NCBI GenBank assembly: GCA_903828635.1
Contig: CAIKMY010000092.1
Coordinates: forward strand, 1-42,451
Reading direction: 5' to 3'
DNA: 42,451 nt
Source of the DNA: an uncultured Acidobacteriota bacterium
GTDB taxonomy: Bacteria; Acidobacteriota; Blastocatellia; RBC074
The translations under genes and the position numbers were made by a program. Below the pieces are notes generated by a model that had not been told where the DNA came from, made no database searches, and was given only the letters and a program-made list of their open reading frames with translations. Shown piece by piece: positions 11,101 through 19,316 of this stretch; the stretch's first letter is position 1; each line of letters starts with the position of its first letter.

Positions 11101-11121
11101 GTGCGTATCCGGCAGTCATAG
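8113..11121 (+). CDS. dabA: DabA (DUF2309) putative inorganic-carbon transporter catalytic subunit
   Basis: 1002 aa. [17 protein letters not shown] (Cys-x-Asp) and [23 protein letters not shown] (His, Cys) match the carbonic-anhydrase-like Zn-site motifs known for DabA. Confidence 0.93.
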   Translation: [1002 protein letters not shown]

Positions 11122-11137
11122 AAGTGAGAACTTAGTC

Positions 11138-12547
11138 ATGGAGAAGATTTCAGCCCTTATCGTATTTCTGCCTGGTCTGGTTGCAGCAACGCTCGGATTG
11201 GGATGGCTGCTTGGCTGGAAACCAGGGGAGCGCACCGTCGCACGAATGACCAGCTCCTGTTACCTGCTGGCAGGCGTGGCCGTAGTGGCACTGCTCGGCT
11301 GGATGCTGCAGACAGGTCAACACGAAGTCCGCCTCTCACTCGGTTACTGGTTTGAGCTTGAGGAGTATCGTTTTCCCCTGGTGCTGCTGATCGACCGTTT
11401 GTCGATGCCGCTGGTGGCCTTGAGCGTGCTGCTCGTCGGGGTGATCGGTGCCTTCTCCGTGAGCTACGTCCATCGTGACGAGGGTTTTCTGCGGTTCTTC
11501 GTGCTGCTCAACCTTTTTGGATTCGGGATATTGCTGCTCTTCACGGCAGGATCGTTCGACCTGATGATTGCCGGGTGGGAGTTGGTCGGGCTGACCTCGG
11601 TGCTGTTGATCGGCTTCTTCCAATTTCGTAACGATCCGGTGAGAAGCGCGCTGCGCGTCTTCCTGACCTACCGCATCTGTGACATCGGGCTGCTGACGGG
11701 CGTGGCGATGCTGCATCATTTCGCCGGAACGGGATCATTCGACCAGCTCTTCACCGGGCCCTGGCCGAACGGCATCTCGCTGCTGACCGGTACCGGAGCA
11801 ATGATTGTCGGCGCACTCTTCCTGCTGGCGGCAATGGGCAAGGCCGCGCAGGTTCCTTTTTCAGGATGGTTGCCGCGGGCAATGGAAGGACCAACCCCGT
11901 CGAGTGCGATCTTTTACGGAGCACTTTCAGTCCATGCGGGTGCCTATCTGCTGCTGCGAGCCCAGCCGCTGATCGCCTCATCGCTGGTAGTCTCGGCGGC
12001 GGTGGTGACGATCGGCATCGTGACAGCAATTCACGGAACGATGGTCGGCCGAGCCTGTGCCGATGCCAAAACGGCAATCGGATATGCGGCGATGAGCCAG
12101 CTCGGTATCATCTTTGTCGAGATTGGTCTGGGATTGAAATGGATAGCGTTGACCCATATCACCGGTCATGCAGTGGTACGCACGCTGCAGTTTCTGCGTG
12201 CCCCGTCGATGCTGCACGATCATCATCGATTGCATGCGGCGGCGGGAGGCCATCTGGGCGAGACAGGAGCCCACTTTGAAATGCTGTTGCCGGCAAGCCT
12301 GCGCGTCTGGCTCTACCGCCTGGCAATCGAGCGTGGCCATCATGACACGATGCTCGATCGCTGCATCGTTGCACCGGTGATCAGACTGGCAGGGCAAATG
12401 GAGATGATCGAAGAGCGATTAGCCAACTCCATCATCGGACCGGCAAGACCTGAGCACGAACGGCTGGCAATTCGCAACGGGCTGCGCTCAATTGGTAAAT
12501 CAGGACGGGTAGCTCTCGGCCACAAACTGGAGAATGCGGATGTCTGA
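11138..12547 (+). CDS. NuoL-type proton-conducting membrane subunit (DabB-like, first of two)
   Basis: ORF 10961-12547; ATG at 11138 (MEKISALIVFLPG) follows the dabA stop. GWELVGLTSVLLIGFF and FLLAAMGKAAQVPFSGWLPRAMEGPTPSSAIFYGALSVHAG are Proton_antipo_M/NuoL hallmarks. Confidence 0.88.
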   Translation: MEKISALIVFLPGLVAATLGLGWLLGWKPGERTVARMTSSCYLLAGVAVVALLGWMLQTGQHEVRLSLGYWFELEEYRFPLVLLIDRLSMPLVALSVLLVGVIGAFSVSYVHRDEGFLRFFVLLNLFGFGILLLFTAGSFDLMIAGWELVGLTSVLLIGFFQFRNDPVRSALRVFLTYRICDIGLLTGVAMLHHFAGTGSFDQLFTGPWPNGISLLTGTGAMIVGALFLLAAMGKAAQVPFSGWLPRAMEGPTPSSAIFYGALSVHAGAYLLLRAQPLIASSLVVSAAVVTIGIVTAIHGTMVGRACADAKTAIGYAAMSQLGIIFVEIGLGLKWIALTHITGHAVVRTLQFLRAPSMLHDHHRLHAAAGGHLGETGAHFEMLLPASLRVWLYRLAIERGHHDTMLDRCIVAPVIRLAGQMEMIEERLANSIIGPARPEHERLAIRNGLRSIGKSGRVALGHKLENADV

Positions 12548-14009
12548 AACGCTGATCCTTCCCTGGGTAAGTCTGAGTGTGCTGACGCTGACGACAGCGG
12601 CCATCTGGTCGTGGCGCCAGCAGACGGCAGAGTCAGCGCGACGTGGTGGAACAATCGCGCTGGGACTGGCGACAATCCTGCTGATTGCCGTCGGAGCAGA
12701 GACTGCATTTGGCGGGCACTCGCTGCACGAACCACTCCCGGTCGCACTGCGCTGGGTGCTGATCGACGCGCTCAACGCCACACCGCTGCCACTCTACGCT
12801 GCATTGGCCCTGGGCCTCATGATTCTTGCGCCGCGACGCAAGGTGACACCGCAGTGGGTCTCGGGCATTCTGCTGCTGACGGTTGCCACCATTGTCGCTT
12901 ATGCGGCCGGGAATCTGGCAATCTTTGCGCTCGGCTGGGTGATTTCGCTGGTGCCGTTTTTTGAGCGACGATTCTTCGCGATCACCGATCAGAATCCGAT
13001 GCCATTGCCGGCACGTATCGTCCTCGCCTTCAGTGCGGTTCTGGTCATTGCCGGGGTGGCAATGATCGCCCTCGAGACGCCGGGCGACCTGACGACGAAG
13101 CTGAGTATCGGATTGCCGCGTACCGGTCTCTCGACAATGCTCTTCCAGGCGTTCGGCTGCCTGATGGCCGCAGTCTTTCTGCGCAAGGGCCTGGTGCCGG
13201 CCCACACCTGGGTACTGCCCTCATTTGAACGCGGTCCGCTGATCCCGCTGACCCTGCTCTTCAATGGCCACCTCGGAGCCTTCCTCATCGCGAGGATAAC
13301 CCTGCCGGCGCTGCCGGATATCTCCTCCCAGGCCCTGCCGCTGCTGGGAAACCTCGGCTTGCTGACGGCCGCCTTCACGGCGGTGCTGGCCATCGTCGAG
13401 CGTCAGCCTCGCCGGCTGCTGGCATTGCTCGCCATCAGTCAGGCATCCTTTCTCGTGGTCGGACTCGAAAGCAGAAATCCCGACGCCATCGCCGGTGCGC
13501 TGGTTCACTGGCAGGTAGTCGCCATCGCCTCATCGATGCTGACCGCGGTCTACGCCGCGATCGAGGCAAGGCTTGGAGCGGCACCCGACGCCAGACAACA
13601 TCTCGGGCTGGCCTCCGGAGCCCCGCGCCTTGCGGTCTTCTTTGCCGCTGGCGGACTCGCACTCGTCGGACTGCCGCTGACCCTCGGCTTCTGCGCCGAG
13701 GACCTTCTGCTCCACGGCACCATGGAGACACATCCACAAATCGGCATCATCCTGCCGATCGTCACCGCACTCAATGCCTTTAACGTGCTGCGGCTCTTCG
13801 CGAGGCTCTTCCTCGGCAAACCATCGCAGTCGGCCATCGAGATCAGGGACGCACTCCCACGCGAGCGCTGGGTGCTGACGGCAGCGCTCCTCTTTCTGCT
13901 GATCGGGGGCCTGCGACCAGCATACTTCGTGCACCTCCCCGCAAAGGCAGCGGAGATGATCCGTCCCGGCTTCGGAGCCGGGGCCACTTCTTCGAGGAGC
14001 GTCAAGTGA
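12534..14009 (+). CDS. NuoL/M-like membrane subunit (DabB-like, second of two)
   Basis: 491 aa multi-TM. LRKGLVPAHTWVLPSFERGPLIPLTLLFNGHLGAFL and LALVGLPLTLGFCAEDLLLHG resemble DUF2309-associated NADH-dehydrogenase-like proteins. Overlaps the preceding gene. Confidence 0.85.
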   Translation: MRMSETLILPWVSLSVLTLTTAAIWSWRQQTAESARRGGTIALGLATILLIAVGAETAFGGHSLHEPLPVALRWVLIDALNATPLPLYAALALGLMILAPRRKVTPQWVSGILLLTVATIVAYAAGNLAIFALGWVISLVPFFERRFFAITDQNPMPLPARIVLAFSAVLVIAGVAMIALETPGDLTTKLSIGLPRTGLSTMLFQAFGCLMAAVFLRKGLVPAHTWVLPSFERGPLIPLTLLFNGHLGAFLIARITLPALPDISSQALPLLGNLGLLTAAFTAVLAIVERQPRRLLALLAISQASFLVVGLESRNPDAIAGALVHWQVVAIASSMLTAVYAAIEARLGAAPDARQHLGLASGAPRLAVFFAAGGLALVGLPLTLGFCAEDLLLHGTMETHPQIGIILPIVTALNAFNVLRLFARLFLGKPSQSAIEIRDALPRERWVLTAALLFLLIGGLRPAYFVHLPAKAAEMIRPGFGAGATSSRSVK

Positions 14010-14758
14010 AATCATTGAAACTTGGGACATCGGGAACCTGGCTGCTCTTCGCGGCTCTCTCAATTGGCATCAGCGGTCGGGCGCAGACCCCGGCAACCTC
14101 GCAGGCCGGACTGGCGGCGCAAACCTCGACCGAGGCATCACAGGTTACTCCGCCGCGCGAGGACCATCAGTTCTGGAACGAGATCCAGCTCACCAAACAT
14201 CTCAATTCGAAGCAGGATCTGGTGACGATAGGTGTGGTGCGTATCGGGCGCAACTGGCAGCGACCGGTAGACGAGCGCATCGGCGTCGGACTTGCCTTCA
14301 GGATCAATCCTCACCTGATGATCATGCCAACCTATCTCCACGTCGAATACCAGCCATACCCCGGCAGGATCATTCACGAGGAACGCCTGATCCTCAATGC
14401 CACCCTCAGGGGAACACTCCGGAAGTTCCTCTTTACCGATCGTAACCTTTACGAGCGCCGCGTCCGCCCGGGCACTGCCGACTTCAATATCTACCGCAAC
14501 CGCCTGCAGATCGACCATCCCGCCCATCTCGGCAGCTTTAAATTCAAGCCATTTGTTGCCGACGAAGCGTGGTATTCTTCCCAACATCGCGCCAATGGCC
14601 AACAATTTGGCTGGTTTCGCAATCGCATCTCGGCAGGGATCATTAAACAACTGAGCGAGCACCTCAGCGGCGAGTTCTTTCTGCTGATGCAGAATGACGG
14701 ACTCTCGCGTCCGGGCAATATCCCTGTGGTTGGCACTCTCTTCCGATATACGCTCTGA
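14006..14758 (+). CDS. Outer-membrane beta-barrel-like protein (DUF2490-like)
   Basis: Signal peptide (LLFAALSIGISGRAQT), FWNEIQLTKHLNSKQDLVTIGVVRIGRNWQRPVDERIGVGLAFRINPHLMIMPTYLH, C-terminal FFLLMQNDGLSRPGNIPVVGTLFRYTL. GTG start overlaps the upstream stop (GTGA). Confidence 0.75.
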   Translation: MKSLKLGTSGTWLLFAALSIGISGRAQTPATSQAGLAAQTSTEASQVTPPREDHQFWNEIQLTKHLNSKQDLVTIGVVRIGRNWQRPVDERIGVGLAFRINPHLMIMPTYLHVEYQPYPGRIIHEERLILNATLRGTLRKFLFTDRNLYERRVRPGTADFNIYRNRLQIDHPAHLGSFKFKPFVADEAWYSSQHRANGQQFGWFRNRISAGIIKQLSEHLSGEFFLLMQNDGLSRPGNIPVVGTLFRYTL

Positions 14759-14808
14759 ACTGTTTTGGAGGCCCCGCTGCCGACGTTCTTCTCTCTGCCC
14801 CCTTCCTG

Positions 14809-14828
14809 ATTGACGAAGTTTCGTCAAT
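14809..14828. promoter_or_regulatory. 20-bp palindrome ATTGACGAA-GT-TTCGTCAAT, candidate operator
   Basis: 9-bp perfect inverted arms separated by 2 nt, about 82 bp upstream of the ttcA start. Confidence 0.5.
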
Positions 14829-14910
14829 GGCCTAATCTTTCACTTTGATCGGATACGATTGAGAAAGAGCAGTGCTGTAAGGAAGGTTTTTCCTGTAAGG
14901 AAGTTTGTTC

Positions 14911-15780
14911 ATGGAACGGTCGGAGCAGCTACAGAAGATTCTGATGCGCCGGATGGGCGAGGCGATCAAGGACTTTGGCATGATAGAGGATGGGGACCGG
15001 ATCATGGTCTGCCTCAGCGGCGGCAAGGACAGTTATACACTGCTGCACTTGCTGATGGCCCTGCAGCGCAAAGCTCCGGTCAGATTTGAGCTGCTGGCAG
15101 TCAATCTCGATCAGAAGCAGCCCGGTTTTCCGGCCCACATTCTGCCCGAATATTTTGCCTCACTCGGGGTTCCGTGGCGGATTATCGAGCGAGACACCTA
15201 CTCAGTAGTCAAGCGGCTGGTACCGGAGGGCAAAACCTTCTGCTCGGTCTGTTCGCGCCTGCGTCGCGGGATCCTCTATAATATTGCCGTTGAGGAGCGG
15301 TGCACGAAGATTGCGCTCGGGCACCATGCCGATGACATTCTGCAGACGTTCCTGCTCAACCTGTTTTATATCGGCACGCTGAAGGCGATGCCTCCAGTGC
15401 TGCGCTCCGATGACGGACGGAACACGGTCATCAGACCTCTCGCCTACATCTGGGAGAAAGATGTTGCCGAGTTCGCGGAGTTGCAGAACTTTCCGATCAT
15501 CCCCTGTGACCTCTGCGGATCCCAGGAGAACCTCAAGCGCAAGCGCATCATGCGGCTGATCGACCAGTTACAGACAGAGATCCCGAACATTCGCAAATCG
15601 ATGCTGACCGCGCTCGGCAATGTGGTCAATACCCACCTGCTGGACAACAATCTCTTTGATTTCCGTGCTTTGGGCATCGGGATCGGCGACATCTCCGGTG
15701 AGCTGGATGCGGCTGTCGGCGTACACGACGAAGCCGGAGCGCCCCTTGCGCAAGCGGCGCTCGTCTCACTGGTCAAATAA
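14911..15780 (+). CDS. ttcA: tRNA 2-thiocytidine(32) synthetase-like ATPase (PP-loop)
   Basis: PP-loop [65 protein letters not shown] 14911 preferred over the TTG at 14905. Confidence 0.92.
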   Translation: MERSEQLQKILMRRMGEAIKDFGMIEDGDRIMVCLSGGKDSYTLLHLLMALQRKAPVRFELLAVNLDQKQPGFPAHILPEYFASLGVPWRIIERDTYSVVKRLVPEGKTFCSVCSRLRRGILYNIAVEERCTKIALGHHADDILQTFLLNLFYIGTLKAMPPVLRSDDGRNTVIRPLAYIWEKDVAEFAELQNFPIIPCDLCGSQENLKRKRIMRLIDQLQTEIPNIRKSMLTALGNVVNTHLLDNNLFDFRALGIGIGDISGELDAAVGVHDEAGAPLAQAALVSLVK

Positions 15781-15855
15781 AATAGCGGTCAGCATTCACA
15801 ACTAACATCAAAGGTGGGTGTCGGGCAGACCGTCTTTCCTGCTGCTGACTGCCTG

Positions 15856-15897
15856 CTGCTGACTGACGGCTGCTGACTGACGGCTGCTGACTGACGG
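15856..15897. repeat. Tandem repeat, 3 x 14 bp (CTGCTGACTGACGG)
   Basis: Three perfect contiguous copies at 15856-15869, 15870-15883 and 15884-15897, with a partial copy from 15842. Confidence 0.95.
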
Positions 15898-15965
15898 ACG
15901 TCGTCAATTCTCTCTTTCAGACTATATCGCCATTTTCAGGCTCAACAGCATACCCTGGAGGTTCC

Positions 15966-18602
15966 ATGTCCATTCGCGTCACCAGGCACTTCGTTCCGGC
16001 AATGATTGCCGCAATTCTGATCACGCTTCCTTTCTGGTCGAGTGGAGCCCAGTCTCCGGCGACACGTCGACTGCCGGGCAGCAAGGGGTTGAGCACACTG
16101 CTGCCGAATGGCTGGACACTGACACCGGAGGGCGCGCAGATTCCGGTCAACGACCTGCCGATGAACATGGTCCTCAGTCGTGACGGGCGTTATGTGCTGG
16201 TGACGACCAACGGCAACGGCGATCAGGGTGTCGAGATCATCGACCGGACGACCGGCAAAAAGACGCAGACGATCACGATCAACAAGTCGTGGCTGGGAAT
16301 TGAATTTGCAATTGACGGAAAGAGTTTCTTTGTCTCCGGCGGCGACGACAATGAACTGCTGGTCTTCGATTTTGCCGCCGGACAAGCTACGAAAACCGGA
16401 AAGATCATTCTTGGCAGCGAGGCCTATCACGCGCTTGGCGATCGTGGGCGCGAGGAATCACGAAGCAAGGGGCGTGGCGAATATGCCTTTCCGGCGGGGA
16501 TTGGGGTCTCGCCTGATGGCAAGCGGCTCTACGTGGCAGAGAACCTGACCAACAAGGTTGCGGTGGTCGATATCACCTCGCGCCGGGTGATTGCCAAAAT
16601 CGAAGTTGGAGAGTACCCATACGACTGCATTGTCTCGCCAAATGGCAAGCTGGCCTATGTCAGCAATTGGGGATCACGAAGCGTCTCGACGATCGACACC
16701 TCGATCAATGAAGTGGTCGGGACGATCCAGGTTGGAGACCATCCGAATGACCTCGAGCTGACACGTGATGGCCGATTTCTCTATGTGGCCAATGCCAACA
16801 GCAACACGGTCTCGGTGGTCGATACGCGGCTGGGGAGAGCGGTGGCGGCAATCTCGACGGCGCTCCATCCGAAGTCGCCAATCGGCAGTACACCCAACGC
16901 GCTCGCTCTCTCGCCCGACGAGAAGACTCTCTACATCGCCAATGCCGACAACAACAACATCGCCCTTGCCACCGTGGCCGACCCGGAGGATGGGAAGGTG
17001 CGGGGATTCATTCCGACCGGCTGGTATCCGAGCTCGGTACGCGTCAGCCCGGATGGCCGGCAGCTGATCGTTGCCAACGGAAAGGGGCTCGTTTCGAGCG
17101 CCAATCCGAAAGGACCGATACCAACGAAAGCGCGGGGGAAGGATACCGAATACATCGGCAGCCTGCTGAGGGGGACGATCTCGCTGATCCCGGTTCCGGG
17201 CACGGCAGCGCTGGCGCGAATGACAACGCGGGTCTACGCCAATTCGCCCTACACCGACGACCTGCTGAAAGCAGCACGCCCGCCAAAGGAGAAGACGGCC
17301 ATTCCGGTGCGTGTCGGAGATCCCTCGCCGATCAAACACGTGATCTATATCATCAAGGAGAACCGCACCTACGATCAGGTTCTCGGCGATATGAAAGAGG
17401 GCAATGGTGACGCGAGTCTCTGCCTCTTTGGCGAAGATGTCACGCCCAACCAGCACGCCATCGCGCGTGAGTTCGTGCTGCTCGATAATTTCTACGTCGA
17501 CTCCGAAGTCTCAGCCGACGGTCACAACTGGTCAATGGGGGCCTATGCCACCGACTATGTCGAGAAGACGTGGCCAACCAACTACTCGCGACGCGGGCGC
17601 ACCTACGATTACGAGGGAAGCAGGAAGATTGCGAGGCCAACCGGCGGCTACATCTGGGACTACTGTGCCCGCGCCGGCGTCAGTTACCGCAGTTACGGTG
17701 AGTTTGTCGGCATTCGTGACGTCAAAGCCGGAGGCGGGGGTGAGGCCGATCTTGGTCGTGACCGGGCTCCAGGCTCGGAGAGCTACACTTCAGAAGAGGC
17801 GCTGAGGGGCCACTTCAGTCCGACCTACCCGCCATACGACCTCTCGATCCCGGATGTGAAGCGGTTCGAGCGCTGGCTGGAGGAGTTCCGTGAGTTTGAG
17901 AAGAATGGCAACCTGCCACAGTTTCAAATCGTTCGCTTCGGCAACGATCATACTCAGGGGACGCGGGTTGGCGCGCCAACGCCACGGGCCTATGTCGCGG
18001 AGAACGACCTTGCCGTCGGCAAGCTGGTCGAGGCGGTGAGCAACAGCCGCTACTGGGAGTCGACGGCAATCTTCATCCTCGAAGATGACGCGCAAAACGG
18101 GCCGGATCATGTCGATGCTCATCGCTCGATCGCCTTTGTCATCAGCCCCTACACCAAGCGGAAAGTTGTCGATTCGACGATGTACACGACATCGAGCATG
18201 CTGCGGACGATGGAGCTGATCCTCGGGCTGCCGCCAATGAGTCAGTACGATGCGGCGGCGACCCCGATGTATAACTCGTTCACCAGCAAGGCCGACCTGA
18301 CGCCTTTTCGTCATCGGCCGGCAAAGTATGACTGGAGTGAGCGAAACGCCCCCAATGCGCCTTCGGCACAGCGCTCGGCACAGTTTGACTTCAGCAAGGA
18401 AGACACCCTCCCTGATATCGAGTTTAATGAGATAATCTGGAAAGCAGTGAAGGGTGGCCACTCGGCCATGCCGGCACCGGTACGCAGTGCTTTTGTCCGG
18501 AGCGTTGACCTCGACGATGATGATGAAGAGGACGACGACGAGCGAAAGCCGGCGCCGCGAAGCAAAATCGGACGAAAAGCGACTGAGAGCAGATCACGGT
18601 AA
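15966..18602 (+). CDS. Bifunctional YncE-like beta-propeller / alkaline-phosphatase-superfamily phosphoesterase
   Basis: YVTN-like repeats (SPDGKRLYVAENLTNKVAVVDI, SPNGKLAYVSNWGSRSVSTIDT, TRDGRFLYVANANSNTVSVVDT), then IKHVIYIIKENRTYDQVLGDM and ILEDDAQNGPDHVDAHRS. Signal peptide and RBS GGAGG present. Confidence 0.9.
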   Translation: MSIRVTRHFVPAMIAAILITLPFWSSGAQSPATRRLPGSKGLSTLLPNGWTLTPEGAQIPVNDLPMNMVLSRDGRYVLVTTNGNGDQGVEIIDRTTGKKTQTITINKSWLGIEFAIDGKSFFVSGGDDNELLVFDFAAGQATKTGKIILGSEAYHALGDRGREESRSKGRGEYAFPAGIGVSPDGKRLYVAENLTNKVAVVDITSRRVIAKIEVGEYPYDCIVSPNGKLAYVSNWGSRSVSTIDTSINEVVGTIQVGDHPNDLELTRDGRFLYVANANSNTVSVVDTRLGRAVAAISTALHPKSPIGSTPNALALSPDEKTLYIANADNNNIALATVADPEDGKVRGFIPTGWYPSSVRVSPDGRQLIVANGKGLVSSANPKGPIPTKARGKDTEYIGSLLRGTISLIPVPGTAALARMTTRVYANSPYTDDLLKAARPPKEKTAIPVRVGDPSPIKHVIYIIKENRTYDQVLGDMKEGNGDASLCLFGEDVTPNQHAIAREFVLLDNFYVDSEVSADGHNWSMGAYATDYVEKTWPTNYSRRGRTYDYEGSRKIARPTGGYIWDYCARAGVSYRSYGEFVGIRDVKAGGGGEADLGRDRAPGSESYTSEEALRGHFSPTYPPYDLSIPDVKRFERWLEEFREFEKNGNLPQFQIVRFGNDHTQGTRVGAPTPRAYVAENDLAVGKLVEAVSNSRYWESTAIFILEDDAQNGPDHVDAHRSIAFVISPYTKRKVVDSTMYTTSSMLRTMELILGLPPMSQYDAAATPMYNSFTSKADLTPFRHRPAKYDWSERNAPNAPSAQRSAQFDFSKEDTLPDIEFNEIIWKAVKGGHSAMPAPVRSAFVRSVDLDDDDEEDDDERKPAPRSKIGRKATESRSR

Positions 18603-18647
18603 TCGCCAGGTTGGCTTTTGACTTTGAACTGCCGGGTTTAAGAGGAG

Positions 18648-19316
18648 ATGGCGATGATCGAAATCAACATCGGAGCGGCGGTTGAGAGTGGTGGAGTCGA
18701 ACTCGGCCGAATCGAGCAGGTGATACTCGACCGCAATACTGGCGAGGTGACCCATCTGGTGGTCAGGCACGGCGGCGCACTCCATTCGCGCCACATTGTC
18801 ATGCCACTGAATTGGATCACCAGCTCTGACTCCGAGCGGGTGGTGATCGAAAGAAACGAGAGCGAGCTCGAGGATCTGCCAAATTTTGAGATGCGCCACT
18901 ATGTCAGTCTCGACAGGCTTGACGAGGAGCAGTGGGAGCATCCCCGATCGCGGATTCGACCGACTGACTGGATCAATTATCTCGTACCACTGATCGCCAA
19001 CGCCTTCGGTGATCCGCTCCACACTCCGGGAGTCGTCGTCACCGACCAGTTGCTCTCGGCGACTGAGAGCGCCATTCATCGTGGAATGGCAATAGTGTCT
19101 GACGACGAACAGAAAGTCGGCGAGCTGCTCGAACTGCTGGTAACCGAGCCCGAAATGCGTTTCAGCGGGCTGATTATCGCTCACGGGCTGATCACCGTGC
19201 GCGCGGTGCACATCCCCGCCGACTGGGTCGAGACGATTCAGCACGATCGCATTCTGCTCAATCGCTCGTACGAACAGGTCGAAAGCTGGATCGAGTCAAA
19301 GGCTGGTGAAGGATGA
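18648..19316 (+). CDS. Protein with two tandem PRC-barrel-like domains
   Basis: GAAVESGGVELGRIEQVILDRNTGEVTHLVVRHG...HIVMPLNWI is PRC-barrel-like; second unit GMAIVSDDEQKVGELLELLVTEPEMRFSGLIIAHG...HIPADWV. Alternative start 18654. Confidence 0.8.
   Translation: MAMIEINIGAAVESGGVELGRIEQVILDRNTGEVTHLVVRHGGALHSRHIVMPLNWITSSDSERVVIERNESELEDLPNFEMRHYVSLDRLDEEQWEHPRSRIRPTDWINYLVPLIANAFGDPLHTPGVVVTDQLLSATESAIHRGMAIVSDDEQKVGELLELLVTEPEMRFSGLIIAHGLITVRAVHIPADWVETIQHDRILLNRSYEQVESWIESKAGEG

Noticed and set aside
10961-11137. N-terminal extension of the first DabB-like ORF (10961 start)
   Set aside because: It overlaps the dabA 3' end in another frame; MEKISALIV at 11138 is the natural start after the dabA stop.
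15842-15897. Tandem repeats considered as a CRISPR remnant
   Set aside because: Copies are contiguous with no spacers and the unit is only 14 bp; no cas genes in the window.
16674-18461. Minus-strand ORFs of 260 and 223 aa inside the YncE/phosphatase gene
   Set aside because: Antisense shadows of a well-supported 878-aa CDS.
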